NCBI GenBank assembly: GCA_965246795.1
Contig: CBDFFN010000013.1
Coordinates: 62,001 to 126,000 of the forward strand
DNA: 64,000 nt
Direction of reading: 5' to 3'
Origin: JAJXWB01 sp965246795
GTDB taxonomy: Bacteria > Pseudomonadota > Alphaproteobacteria > Rhizobiales > Beijerinckiaceae
The position numbers were made by a program, and so were the translations under genes. The notes beneath the pieces are model-generated. The model was not told the origin of the DNA and made no database searches. It saw only the letters and a list, made by a program, of their open reading frames with translations. This document shows positions 16,298 through 25,514 of the stretch, piece by piece (position 1 is the stretch's first letter; each line of letters starts with the position of its first letter).

Positions 16298-17287
16298 ATG
16301 ACGGATGCCGCGTTGACCAACACTGCAGTCGAGAAGCGCGCCTACGACCGCGGCGCTGTCCTTCGCCGACTCAGCGTCGTCGATCTAGCTTTTAAGTCGA
16401 TCACGCAGGCTGCCGCCATCGGCGTTCTTATCCTGCTCGGCGGCGTCATCCTGTCGTTGATCATCGGTGCGATCCCTGCCTTCCGTGAATTCGGGCTTGG
16501 CTTCTTCACGACGCAATCGTGGAACCCCGTCACCGAGAAATTCGGCGCGCTGGCGCCGATCTACGGCACCGTCGTCACGTCGCTTCTTGCGCTGATCATC
16601 GCCGTGCCTGTCGGCATAGGCATCGCGATCTTTCTCACCGAACTCTGCCCGCAGGTACTTCGCCGGCCGATCGGCATCGCCATCGAGCTTCTCGCCGGCA
16701 TTCCCTCGATCATCTACGGCATCTGGGGCCTGTTCTTCCTCGCGCCCTTTTTGCAGACTTGGGTGCAGCCGGCGCTCATTTCGTTCTTCGGCCCCGTGCC
16801 GGTTCTCTCGAGCCTTTTCGCCGGCCCGCCCTATGGCATCGGCATCTTTACCGCTGCCTTTGTTCTCGCGATCATGGTCCTGCCGTTCATCACGGCGATC
16901 TCGCGCGACGTGTTCGAGACCGTGCCGCCAGTGCTGAAAGAGGCCGCCTACGGCCTCGGCTGCACGACATGGGAAGTCGTGCGCCGGATCGTCATTCCCT
17001 TCACGCGTGTCGGCGTTATCGGCGGCGTTATGCTCGGCCTCGGCCGCGCGCTCGGCGAGACGATGGCCGTGACCTTCGTCATCGGCAACGCGCACAAGAT
17101 CGCGCCGTCGTTGCTCGCACCCGGCACGACGATCTCGGCGACGATCGCCAACGAATTTACCGAAGCGGTCGGCGACATCTACACGTCGTCTCTGATCGCG
17201 CTCGGTCTCATCCTGTTCCTCATCACCTTCGTTGTGCTGGCCATCGCCCGCTACATGCTGATGCGGATCGAGAAGAAGGGCGCCTGA
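16298..17287 (+). CDS. pstC: Phosphate ABC transporter permease PstC
   Basis: 329 residues with six main hydrophobic segments and the permease coupling loop LKEAAYGLGCTTWEVVRRIV near residue 210, followed by LGRALGETMAVTFVIGNAH, typical of PstC. It forms the membrane channel with PstA. It lies 91 bases after pstS and its stop is one base from the pstA start. Confidence 0.96.
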   Translation: MTDAALTNTAVEKRAYDRGAVLRRLSVVDLAFKSITQAAAIGVLILLGGVILSLIIGAIPAFREFGLGFFTTQSWNPVTEKFGALAPIYGTVVTSLLALIIAVPVGIGIAIFLTELCPQVLRRPIGIAIELLAGIPSIIYGIWGLFFLAPFLQTWVQPALISFFGPVPVLSSLFAGPPYGIGIFTAAFVLAIMVLPFITAISRDVFETVPPVLKEAAYGLGCTTWEVVRRIVIPFTRVGVIGGVMLGLGRALGETMAVTFVIGNAHKIAPSLLAPGTTISATIANEFTEAVGDIYTSSLIALGLILFLITFVVLAIARYMLMRIEKKGA

Positions 17288-17288
17288 C

Positions 17289-18143
17289 ATGGAAGTGAAA
17301 GGCGCATCCCTTTACGCCGGGCGGCGACGCGGCAATGTCATTGCGAAAGCGCTGAGCTATGCGGCGACCGCCTTCGGTCTGAGCTTCCTCGTCCTGATCC
17401 TCGCCGCGCTTCTGTACAACGGCATCGCCGGGCTTTCGCTCGCAGTCTTCACGCAGAACACGCCGCCGCCGGGCTCCGATGGCGGCCTGTTCAACGCGAT
17501 CGTCGGTAGTCTGATCATGACGGTCATTGGCGTTGCCGTCGGCACGCCGGTCGGCATGCTTGCTGGTACATATATGGCGGAATACGGCCGCTTCTCGAAG
17601 CTCACGACCGTCATCCGCTTCATCAACGACATCCTGCTCAGCGCGCCGTCGATCGTCATCGGCCTCTTCGTCTACGAAGTCGTCGTGACGCGCATGGGCC
17701 ATTTTTCCGGCATCGCCGGGGCAATCTCGCTCGCTGTACTCGTCGTGCCCGTCGTCGTGCGCACCACGGAAGACATGCTGCTGCTGGTGCCCGGTCCGCT
17801 GCGCGAAGCCTCCGCAGCGCTCGGCCTGCCGCGTTCGCACATGATTATCCGGGTTGCCTATCGCGCCGCACGTGCCGGCCTCATCACGGGCGTGCTTCTG
17901 GCAATCGCGCGTGTCAGCGGCGAAACGGCGCCGTTGCTCTTCACGGCACTGAACAATCAATTCCTCAGCACGAACCTCAATGCACCGATGGCAAGCTTGC
18001 CGGCGGTAATCTTCCAGTTCGCGCTGAGCCCTTACAAGGAATGGCAGCAGCTCGCATGGACCGGCGCGCTGCTCATCACACTGGCAGTGCTTGCGCTTTC
18101 GATCGGGGCGCGTGTTCTCGGATCGGAGCGGGGTGCAAAGTGA
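17289..18143 (+). CDS. pstA: Phosphate ABC transporter permease PstA
   Basis: 284 residues, six predicted membrane segments, with the EAA-type loop LREASAALGLPRSHMIIRVA at about residue 175 and ARVSGETAPLLFTAL near residue 210. It pairs with PstC to form the phosphate channel. The final codons overlap the GTG start of pstB (GTGA), indicating translational coupling. Confidence 0.96.
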   Translation: MEVKGASLYAGRRRGNVIAKALSYAATAFGLSFLVLILAALLYNGIAGLSLAVFTQNTPPPGSDGGLFNAIVGSLIMTVIGVAVGTPVGMLAGTYMAEYGRFSKLTTVIRFINDILLSAPSIVIGLFVYEVVVTRMGHFSGIAGAISLAVLVVPVVVRTTEDMLLLVPGPLREASAALGLPRSHMIIRVAYRAARAGLITGVLLAIARVSGETAPLLFTALNNQFLSTNLNAPMASLPAVIFQFALSPYKEWQQLAWTGALLITLAVLALSIGARVLGSERGAK

Positions 18144-18922
18144 GTGATACGTTGGTGGCAACACAGACGGACGCAAAGGTTGCCATTCGCAACCTCGACT
18201 TCTTCTACGGTCAGTCGCGCGCGCTGAAGTCCGTTTCTCTCGGCCTGCGGCCGAAGGAAGTAACAGCTTTCATCGGCCCGTCCGGCTGCGGAAAATCGAC
18301 GCTTCTTCGCGTTCTCAATCGCATGTACGACCTCTACCCGAACCAGCGGGCGACGGGCGAAGTCATGCTCGACGGCGAGAACATCCTTAATCCGGGACTT
18401 GACCTGAATCTGTTGCGCTCGCGCGTCGGCATGGTCTTCCAGAAGCCGACGCCTTTCCCGATGTCGATCTACGACAACATCGCCTTCGGCATCCGCCTCT
18501 ACGAGAAGCTCGGCAAGTCCGACATGGATGTGCGCGTCGAGGAAGCGCTTCGCGGCGCCGCGCTCTGGAACGAAGTGAAGGATAAACTTGGACAAAGCGG
18601 GCTTGGCCTTTCGGGTGGCCAGCAGCAGCGCCTGTGCATCGCGCGCACGGTCGCCATCCAGCCTGAAGTGATCCTGTTCGACGAGCCCTGCTCGGCGCTC
18701 GATCCGATCTCGACCGCCAAAGTCGAGGAACTGATCGACGAACTTTCCGAGCGCTACACGATCGCGATCGTCACGCACAACATGCAGCAAGCGGCGCGCG
18801 TCTCCGAATATACGGCCTTCATGTATCTCGGCGAACTCATTGAATTCGGACCGACGAAGCGGCTCTTCACGTCGCCCGAGAAGAAGCAAACCCAGGATTA
18901 CATCACCGGCCGTTTCGGCTGA
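18140..18922 (+). CDS. pstB: Phosphate ABC transporter ATP-binding protein PstB
   Basis: 260-residue ATPase that powers phosphate import. It has Walker A GPSGCGKST, the ABC signature LSGGQQQRL, Walker B VILFDEPCSALDP and the switch histidine in VTHNMQQAARVS. The GTG at 18140 overlaps the pstA stop and gives the normal PstB length; the frame is open further upstream but only as out-of-frame pstA sequence. Confidence 0.97.
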   Translation: MSDTLVATQTDAKVAIRNLDFFYGQSRALKSVSLGLRPKEVTAFIGPSGCGKSTLLRVLNRMYDLYPNQRATGEVMLDGENILNPGLDLNLLRSRVGMVFQKPTPFPMSIYDNIAFGIRLYEKLGKSDMDVRVEEALRGAALWNEVKDKLGQSGLGLSGGQQQRLCIARTVAIQPEVILFDEPCSALDPISTAKVEELIDELSERYTIAIVTHNMQQAARVSEYTAFMYLGELIEFGPTKRLFTSPEKKQTQDYITGRFG

Positions 18923-18941
18923 TCGGTGCACGGAGCACGGC

Positions 18942-19649
18942 ATGTCCGACCCACATATTGTTAAAGCCTACGACCGCGAACTCGAAACGCTCGGCCGCCG
19001 CATCGCGGAGATGGGCGGCATTGCGGAGAAGATGCTCGCCGACGCGATGGATGCGCTGAGCGACGCCAATGTCGAGTTGGCGCGCAGCGTCGTCGCCACC
19101 GATCAGCGGCTCGACGCGTTGCAGCGCGAGATCGAGGAGAGCGCGATCATGACGATCGCGCGTCGACAGCCGCTCGCCATCGATCTGCGCGAATGTATCG
19201 CCGCCGTTCGCATCTCCGGCGATCTCGAACGTGTCGGCGATTTTGCGAAGAACATCGCGAAGCGTGCAGTGAAGGTCGCCGGCGAGGCCCGGCTGCCCCG
19301 CGCCATCGTCGGGCTGCAGAGCATGCAGGAAGCCGCGTTGCTGCAACTCAAGCAGGTGCTCGATGCCTATGGTCAGCGCGACGTCGAGCGTGCGCGCGAG
19401 GTCTGGTCCAACGATTTCCAGATCGACGCTTTGGAAGACTCGGTGTTCCGTGATCTCCTCACTTTCATGATGGAAGATCCGCGCAACATCACCTTCTGCA
19501 CACATCTTCTGTTCTGTTCGAAAAACATCGAGCGGATTGGCGATCACTCCACCAACATCGCCGAAACGATCGTTTATCTCGTGACCGGCGAGAACATGCC
19601 GACCGAGCGGCCGCGCAAGCCGCAGGCGACCGGAGCAGCGATGCAATGA
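18942..19649 (+). CDS. phoU: Phosphate signalling/transport regulator PhoU
   Basis: 235 residues, all helical in the two-repeat PhoU pattern; each repeat contains the metal-binding type motif, RISGDLERVGDFAKNIAKRA in the first and NIERIGDHSTNIAE in the second. PhoU links PstSCAB activity to PhoR, keeping the Pho regulon off when phosphate is ample. The stop overlaps the phoB start. Confidence 0.95.
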   Translation: MSDPHIVKAYDRELETLGRRIAEMGGIAEKMLADAMDALSDANVELARSVVATDQRLDALQREIEESAIMTIARRQPLAIDLRECIAAVRISGDLERVGDFAKNIAKRAVKVAGEARLPRAIVGLQSMQEAALLQLKQVLDAYGQRDVERAREVWSNDFQIDALEDSVFRDLLTFMMEDPRNITFCTHLLFCSKNIERIGDHSTNIAETIVYLVTGENMPTERPRKPQATGAAMQ

Positions 19650-20392
19650 TGGCAGGCGAAATCGCTCTTCCTCCCAGACGCGACGCGGCCAATGCGGCGC
19701 CGCGCGTGCTCGTGGTCGAGGACGAAGAAGCGCTTGCCCTCGTCCTCACATACAATCTCGAGGCGGAAGGCTTTCGCGTTGAGTGCGTCGCGCGCGGCGA
19801 CGAGGCGGAAGAGCGTCTGCGCGAGGCGACGCCTGACCTCGTGATCCTCGACTGGATGCTGCCGGGCGGCACATCGGGCCTCGAAATCTGCCGCCGGTTG
19901 CGCGCACGGCCCGATAGCAAGACGACGCCGATCATCATGCTCACCGCGCGCGGCGAGGAGGCCGAGCGCGTGCGCGGCCTCTCCGTTGGCGCGGACGACT
20001 ACGTCGTCAAACCGTTTTCCGTCCCCGAACTGATGGCGCGTGTGCGTGCGCTGCTACGACGGTCGCGCCCTGAACGCGTGGCATCGACGCTCGACGCCGG
20101 CGAGATCACGCTCGACCGCGACACGCATCGCGTGCGTCGTGCAGGCCGGCAGATCCATCTCGGTCCGACCGAATTTCGGCTGCTGGAGCATCTGATCGAG
20201 AAGCCCGGCCGCGTGTTCTCACGCGCGCAATTGCTCGATGCCGTGTGGGGAATGTCCGCCGAGATCGACGAGCGCACGGTCGACGTACATGTCGGGCGGC
20301 TGCGCAAGGCGCTGGTGCGGGGTCGCGAGCGCGACCCGATCCGCACGGTGCGCGGCGCCGGCTATTCCTTCGACGAGACGTTCGGGCATTGA
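19646..20392 (+). CDS. phoB: Phosphate-regulon response regulator PhoB
   Basis: 248 residues: receiver domain at about 20-135 with the phosphoacceptor Asp in LVILDWMLPGG and the switch Lys in DDYVVKPFSVPEL, then an OmpR-type winged helix (GPTEFRLLEHLIEKPGRVFS, DERTVDVHVGRLRKAL). It binds Pho boxes such as the one at 15076. The start overlaps phoU. The N-terminus is about 17 residues longer than usual. Confidence 0.95.
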   Translation: MMAGEIALPPRRDAANAAPRVLVVEDEEALALVLTYNLEAEGFRVECVARGDEAEERLREATPDLVILDWMLPGGTSGLEICRRLRARPDSKTTPIIMLTARGEEAERVRGLSVGADDYVVKPFSVPELMARVRALLRRSRPERVASTLDAGEITLDRDTHRVRRAGRQIHLGPTEFRLLEHLIEKPGRVFSRAQLLDAVWGMSAEIDERTVDVHVGRLRKALVRGRERDPIRTVRGAGYSFDETFGH

Positions 20393-20456
20393 GATTCTCG
20401 CGGCTCAGCCGCATCAACCGCGTGAAATCGCGCGATCGCCCGTCGCTAACTCCGCG

Positions 20457-20960
20457 TCAGTTGCGAATGCGCACGCGGCTTTGCGTCGGCTGATACGCGA
20501 TGCGCGCGTGGAAACGGCAGTAAGGCCCTTCGCCGATCGGCGCGTCACCACCGCAATAGCGGAAGTCCGGCGCGGACGGGTCGCCGAGCGGCCAGCGGCA
20601 CATGCTCTCGCGCAACTCCATGATCGACACGGGATCATTGAGCGGCACGACCACTTCGGCTGCCATCCGTAGTTGCGGAACCGGGTCGGCCATTCGGGGC
20701 GCCATCGCGAAGGCAAGATTGCCGCGGATCGGCGGCGGCATGTAAGTTCGGATCGTCGGTGCGGGCCGCACGACCTTCGGTGCACGCGGACGCTGGCTCG
20801 CGATAGGCTTTGCACGGCCCGATAGTCCGAGACGATGGACCTTGCCGATCACGGCATTGCGCGTGATGCCTTCGGCGAGTTCGCCGGCGATCTGACTGGC
20901 GCTCAGGCCGTCGTTCCAGAGCTTGCGAAGAAGTTCGACGCGCTCATCGGTCCAGGACAT
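20457..20960 (-). CDS. gcrA: GcrA cell-cycle regulator
   Basis: 167 residues. The N-terminal DNA-binding region MSWTDERVELLRKLWNDGLS and the following AVIGKVHRLGLSGR are diagnostic of GcrA. The conserved C-terminal part contains CRWPLGDP, FRYCGG and GPYCRFHARIAY. GcrA recruits sigma-70 polymerase at promoters carrying CcrM-methylated GANTC sites and controls cell-cycle genes in alphaproteobacteria. Three GANTC sites lie in the 430-bp region between this gene and argD. Confidence 0.95.
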   Translation of the reverse strand: MSWTDERVELLRKLWNDGLSASQIAGELAEGITRNAVIGKVHRLGLSGRAKPIASQRPRAPKVVRPAPTIRTYMPPPIRGNLAFAMAPRMADPVPQLRMAAEVVVPLNDPVSIMELRESMCRWPLGDPSAPDFRYCGGDAPIGEGPYCRFHARIAYQPTQSRVRIRN

Positions 20961-21283
20961 GGCTTGGCCTCCTCATACGCATCGGCGCCGCCGCCGGATG
21001 CGTCACACACTGGTTGGCGCACACGAATGTGCTCTCGCGAAGCCGAAAACCGGCAACGCCGATAACGCCAACACTCTGTTATTCCGCCGCACGAGATGTC
21101 GTGGTCGACATCGAAAACGCTACACTAGCCGTTGAATCACGCGCAAGAGTCGGTGGCAAGCCCGCCTGTTGGCAACACGCGTTTTCAACAGCGATGTGTT
21201 CCGCTGCACTACGCCGATACAAATTCGGCGAACGAGTCCGGCAGCACGAAGCAACCGACGACGTTCTACAAATAGTCCGAAAT

Positions 21284-21312
21284 TTGACGTGGCCAGGCCA
21301 AACCACTACTTT
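21284..21312 (+). promoter_or_regulatory. Sigma-70-like promoter upstream of argD
   Basis: TTGACG at 21284, a 17-base spacer and TACTTT at 21307. Transcription would start near 21319, just before a stem-loop with a T-run. Confidence 0.55.
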
Positions 21313-21320
21313 TCATATGC

Positions 21321-21350
21321 GTGCCGCCTCCGGGCGGCACTTTCTTTTTC
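21321..21350 (+). terminator. Terminator-like hairpin in the argD leader
   Basis: GTGCCGCC, loop TCCG, GGCGGCAC, then TTTCTTTTTC. It has the form of an intrinsic terminator. It lies 41 bases before the argD start and only a few bases after the predicted transcription start, so it could insulate argD from upstream transcription, end a small RNA, or act as a 5' stabilising hairpin. Confidence 0.65.
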
Positions 21351-21390
21351 AGCGTCCTCCAGCAACCACAGACCGACGACGGAGCCTGTC

Positions 21391-22605
21391 GTGACGTCCG
21401 CTTTGATCCCGACCTACGCACGGGCCCCGATCGCTTTCGAGCGGGGGGAAGGTGTTTGGCTGACGGGAACGAACGGCGAGCGATATCTGGACTGCGGCGC
21501 CGGCATTGCCGTTGCCTCGCTCGGCCACGCCAATCCGCATCTTGTCGAGGCGCTGACGCAACAAGCGCAGAAGCTTTGGCACGTCTCGAACCTCTATGAG
21601 ATTCCGGAGGGCGAGCGGCTGGCGCGCAGGCTCGTCGACGCGAGCTTCGCGGACCTCGCGTTCTTTACGAACTCCGGCGCCGAAGCGCTGGAATTTGCGG
21701 TGAAGACCGCGCGCAAATATCACGCAAGCGCGGGCCATCCCGAACGCTTCCACGTCATCACCTTCGACGGCGCATTTCATGGCCGCACAATCGCAATGAT
21801 CGCGGCTGGCGGAAATCCGAAATACATCGAAGGTTTCGGCCCCAAGGCGCCGGGTTTCGACCCCGTGCCGTTCAACGACCTTAAGGCGGTGGAAGCCGCA
21901 ATCACGCTCGAGACGGCGGCGATCCTCATCGAGCCGATCCAGGGCGAAGGCGGTATTCGCGTCGCGGAGCCGCACTTCCTCGAAGGCCTGCGCGCTCTTT
22001 GCGACAAGCACGATCTGCTGCTCATTTTCGACGAGGTCCAATGCGGTGTCGGGCGCACCGGCAAGCTCTTCTATTACGAGAGCACATCGGTCGCACCGGA
22101 CATTCTCGCTTTTGCGAAAGGCATCGGCAGCGGTTTTCCGCTCGGCGGTTGCCTCGCGACGGCCGAAGCCGCAAGGGGCATGGTCGCCGGCACGCACGGC
22201 ACGACTTATGGGGGTAACCCGCTCGCGATGGCGGTCGGGAATGCCGTGCTCGACATCATACTCGCGCCCGGCTTTCTGGAAGATGTGCAGCGTAAGGGCC
22301 TTCTCTTCCGGCAGCGTCTTGGCGCGATCGAGGATCGCTACCGTAGCGTCGTCGCCGGCGTGCGTGGCGAAGGCCTTATGCTCGGCCTCGTCACGAAAGG
22401 CGCACCGGCAGACTTCGTCGTCGAGGGCCGCAAGCAGCACATTCTCACGATCCCGGCGGCAGAGAATGCGGTGAGACTTCTGCCACCGTTGACCATCACC
22501 GACGCCGAGATTTCTGAAGCGATCGACCGGCTCGAAAGAACTTGCGTTGCCATCGAGGCGGCACAGCGCGCGAAGGAGCCGGCCGTCGCCGGCGCTGCCG
22601 CATGA
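21391..22605 (+). CDS. argD: Acetylornithine aminotransferase
   Basis: 404-residue class-III PLP aminotransferase converting N-acetylglutamate semialdehyde to N-acetylornithine in arginine synthesis. Motifs: NSGAEALEFAVKTARKY, FHGRTIAMIAAGG, LIFDEVQCGVGRTGK and the PLP lysine in LAFAKGIGSGFPLGG. The GTG at 21391 is preferred because ACGGAG lies upstream and the product then has the standard length; upstream codons in the frame are not conserved-looking. The stop overlaps argF by four bases. Confidence 0.95.
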   Translation: MTSALIPTYARAPIAFERGEGVWLTGTNGERYLDCGAGIAVASLGHANPHLVEALTQQAQKLWHVSNLYEIPEGERLARRLVDASFADLAFFTNSGAEALEFAVKTARKYHASAGHPERFHVITFDGAFHGRTIAMIAAGGNPKYIEGFGPKAPGFDPVPFNDLKAVEAAITLETAAILIEPIQGEGGIRVAEPHFLEGLRALCDKHDLLLIFDEVQCGVGRTGKLFYYESTSVAPDILAFAKGIGSGFPLGGCLATAEAARGMVAGTHGTTYGGNPLAMAVGNAVLDIILAPGFLEDVQRKGLLFRQRLGAIEDRYRSVVAGVRGEGLMLGLVTKGAPADFVVEGRKQHILTIPAAENAVRLLPPLTITDAEISEAIDRLERTCVAIEAAQRAKEPAVAGAAA

Positions 22606-23531
22606 GTGGCCTGCGGCATTTTCTCGATCTCGACGACATTCCCGCTGACGCGCTGCGGGAGGTTCTCGACTGGGCGGCGCGTTTGAAGGCGACGCGCGAG
22701 GCCGACCGCCTTGTGCCGTCGAAGCCGCTCACCGGCCGGACGCTCGCAATGATTTTCGACAAGCCGTCGACGCGTACGCGCGTGTCTTTCGATGTCGGCA
22801 TGCGCGAACTCGGCGGCGAGACGATCATGCTGACAGGCGCGGAAATGCAGCTCGGCCGCGGCGAAACGATTGGGGATACCGCGCGCGTTCTCTCGCGTTA
22901 CGTCGATGCGATTATGATCCGTGTTCTCTCGCGCGACGACATGGTCGAGTTCGCTCGGCATGCCAGCGTCCCTGTGCTGAACGGGCTAACGAAAAACTCG
23001 CACCCCTGCCAGATCATGGCCGACATCATGACTTTCGAGGAACATGTCGGACCAATCGCCGGACGCACCGTCGCGTGGAGCGGCGACGGCAATAATGTCC
23101 TCGCAAGCTGGATCCATGCTGCGCAGCGGTTTCGCTTTCGTCTTGCCATCGCAACACCTGGGGAACTCGCACCGGCGCCGGCGCTTGTCGGCTGGGCGCG
23201 CGATGGCGGCGCCGATATCACGATCACGGACGATCCGCATGCAGCGGTCAAAGGCGCGGATGCGGTTGTGACGGATTGCTGGATTTCGATGGGCGACGAG
23301 GAGCAAGAGACGCATCGGCATAACTTGCTCGCGCCCTACCAGGTTAACGACCAGCTGATGGCCGCGGCATCGCCCGGCGCGATCTTTATGCATTGCCTGC
23401 CTGCCCATCGCGGCGAAGAGGTGACGGACTCCGTCATGGACGGCCCGCAGTCCGTCGTGTTCGACGAAGCCGAAAACCGGCTGCATGCGCAGAAGGGCAT
23501 CCTGTCGTGGTGTCTGCAGCACGCATCATGA
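22602..23531 (+). CDS. argF: Ornithine carbamoyltransferase
   Basis: 309 residues. It condenses ornithine and carbamoyl phosphate to citrulline. The carbamoyl-phosphate site KPSTRTRVSFD, the ornithine-side HPCQIMAD and the C-terminal HCLPAHRGEEV with its catalytic Cys are all intact. ATGA overlaps couple it to argD upstream and hslO downstream. Confidence 0.96.
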   Translation: MSGLRHFLDLDDIPADALREVLDWAARLKATREADRLVPSKPLTGRTLAMIFDKPSTRTRVSFDVGMRELGGETIMLTGAEMQLGRGETIGDTARVLSRYVDAIMIRVLSRDDMVEFARHASVPVLNGLTKNSHPCQIMADIMTFEEHVGPIAGRTVAWSGDGNNVLASWIHAAQRFRFRLAIATPGELAPAPALVGWARDGGADITITDDPHAAVKGADAVVTDCWISMGDEEQETHRHNLLAPYQVNDQLMAAASPGAIFMHCLPAHRGEEVTDSVMDGPQSVVFDEAENRLHAQKGILSWCLQHAS

Positions 23532-24502
23532 GTGCGCAGACAAGCCGCGATGTTTCCGATCAGGCGCTCGACGACACGCTCTTGCCGTTCGCGGTCGAGC
23601 CGCTCGATGTCCGCGGCCGCCTTGTGCGGCTCGGTCCTGCGATCCACACGATTCTTGCGCGCCACGCCTATCCCACGCCGGTCGCGCGACTGCTGGGAGA
23701 AGCGGCAGCGCTAACATGTTTGCTTGGCGCGACGCTCGACAAGGCCGGCCGGTTCCAATTGCAGACGCGCTCGAACGGCATCGTCGACATGATCGTCGTC
23801 GACTTCGACGCGCCCGATAAACTTCGCGCGTTCGCACGCTTCAACGCCGACAAACTGGCAGCCGCCGGGCGGGAAGGTCGGATCGACACGGCCACACTCC
23901 TCGGTCACGGGCATCTTGCCTTCACCATCGATCAAGGTCCGGAGGCTGCGCGCTATCAAGGTGTCGTATCGCTTGAAGGCGACAATCTCGAAGGCGCCGC
24001 GCACCGCTACTTTCGCCAGTCCGAACAAATCCCGACATTGGTGCGGCTCGCGGTCGGCGAGGCGCTCGACAGCGAGGGCGGACATTGGCGCGCCGGTGGC
24101 CTGCTCGTTCAGTTTCTGCCGGACTCGCCCGAGCGCCAACGCCGCGCCGATCTTGATCCGGGCGATGCGCCAGCCGGCCACGCGAAGACCGACGAGCAGA
24201 TCGACGACGCATGGGACGAAGCGCGTGCATTGGCGGCGACAGTCGAGGATCACGAACTCGTCGACCCCAGCCTGTCTGGCGAGCGTCTGCTTTATCGCCT
24301 GTTCCACGAGCGCGGCGTCACCGTATTCGGTGCGTCGCCGGTTCACGATCGATGCCGTTGCTCCAGCGAGAACGTATCGAACATGCTGCGTTCTTTCACG
24401 CCGGCCGAGCGCAAGGACATGATCGGCGACGACGGCAAGATCGGCGTGACCTGCGAATTCTGCTCGACGAAACGCGAATTCGAGCCGTCGGAATTCGACT
24501 GA
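23528..24502 (+). CDS. hslO: Redox-regulated chaperone Hsp33
   Basis: 324 residues. The N-terminal substrate-binding domain is followed by the zinc redox switch of four cysteines near the C-terminus, CRC (about residue 278) and CEFC (about residue 311). Under oxidative stress these form disulfides, release zinc and activate holdase activity. The ATG at 23528 overlaps the argF stop, an argD-argF-hslO arrangement common in Rhizobiales. Confidence 0.94.
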   Translation: MSAQTSRDVSDQALDDTLLPFAVEPLDVRGRLVRLGPAIHTILARHAYPTPVARLLGEAAALTCLLGATLDKAGRFQLQTRSNGIVDMIVVDFDAPDKLRAFARFNADKLAAAGREGRIDTATLLGHGHLAFTIDQGPEAARYQGVVSLEGDNLEGAAHRYFRQSEQIPTLVRLAVGEALDSEGGHWRAGGLLVQFLPDSPERQRRADLDPGDAPAGHAKTDEQIDDAWDEARALAATVEDHELVDPSLSGERLLYRLFHERGVTVFGASPVHDRCRCSSENVSNMLRSFTPAERKDMIGDDGKIGVTCEFCSTKREFEPSEFD

Positions 24503-24506
24503 GCCG

Positions 24507-25511
24507 ATGCGCTCTTATGTGATGACCGGCTACGGCAAGATCGCCAACGTCCTGAGGATCGTCGATACCTCCGAGCCGAAACCCGGTCCAGACGAAATCG
24601 TCTGCGATATCGCCGCTGCGGCACTCAACCCGATTGATCTGAAGATCATTGAAGGGGCGCTGAAACGCGCCAACCGTTACGCGATGCCGCATCGCATCGG
24701 CTTCGACGCGAGCGGTACGGTGCGCGCCATCGGCATTGACGTCAGCGAATTTCAGCCCGGCGATGAGGTTTTCGTCCGCGCATCGCGCGATACGATCGGC
24801 ACATTTGCGCAGCGCATCGCGCTTCCTGCGGCCTATTTCGCGCGGAAACCTACGCGTCTGACGCATCAGGAAGCGGCATCGCTGCCGCTCGTTGGTTTAA
24901 CGGTGGTACAGGGCCTCGTCGATCGCGCGCAGATGAAAGCGGGACAACGTATTTTCGTTCACGCCGGTTCGGGCGGCGTGGGCTCCTTCGCCATCCAGTT
25001 CGCCAAGGCCAGAGGGCTGCATGTCACGACGACGACAAGCAGCCGCAACGCTGACTTCGTGCGCAATCTCGGCGCCGATGTCGTCATCGCTTACGACAAG
25101 CAGGACTATCGCACGTTGCCAGGCAACTACGACATCGTGCTCGATACGCTCGGCGGTGACTTCACGCTCGATGCGTTCAGGCTCACGAAGCGCGGCGGCG
25201 CGGTCGTTTCGATCGCAGGCCCACCGGATCGCGACTTTGCGGCGCAGGTCGGTGCCGGTCCGATTACCGCGCTTGCGATGCGGTTCATGGCGCGACGCGT
25301 TTTTGCCGCCAGCCACGAGATGGGCGTCGCCTATCATCGCTTCCTGACGGATTCGAACGGCGCGCAACTCGCCGGCATCGCGCAGCTTGTCGACGACGGC
25401 TGGATCAAGCCGGTCATCGACAGCGTCTTCCCTTTCGAAGATTTGCAAGGCGCTTTTGCACGGCTTGCGACAGGCCGCGCGCGCGGAAAAATCATTCTGT
25501 CGATGACCTGA
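24507..25511 (+). CDS. NADP-dependent MDR-family oxidoreductase (quinone oxidoreductase-like)
   Basis: 334-residue zinc-independent medium-chain dehydrogenase/reductase. It has the N-terminal GroES-like fold (ALNPIDLKIIEG, GFDASGTVRAIG) and the nucleotide-binding motif HAGSGGVGSFAIQFAKARG near residue 150. It starts five bases after hslO, so it is probably the last gene of that transcript. The substrate is unknown; relatives reduce quinones or enones. Confidence 0.82.
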   Translation: MRSYVMTGYGKIANVLRIVDTSEPKPGPDEIVCDIAAAALNPIDLKIIEGALKRANRYAMPHRIGFDASGTVRAIGIDVSEFQPGDEVFVRASRDTIGTFAQRIALPAAYFARKPTRLTHQEAASLPLVGLTVVQGLVDRAQMKAGQRIFVHAGSGGVGSFAIQFAKARGLHVTTTTSSRNADFVRNLGADVVIAYDKQDYRTLPGNYDIVLDTLGGDFTLDAFRLTKRGGAVVSIAGPPDRDFAAQVGAGPITALAMRFMARRVFAASHEMGVAYHRFLTDSNGAQLAGIAQLVDDGWIKPVIDSVFPFEDLQGAFARLATGRARGKIILSMT

Positions 25512-25514
25512 CGT

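Larger units (their letters stand above)
20961..21390. other. gcrA-argD intergenic region with GANTC cluster
   Basis: A 430-bp non-coding stretch between divergent genes. It contains three GANTC sites (GAATC at 21134, GAGTC at 21147 and 21234), a GATGTCG/CGACATC hairpin near 21098, a sigma-70-like promoter and a GC hairpin with T-run just upstream of argD. Short open frames here have no ribosome-binding sites or protein-like features. Confidence 0.6.
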
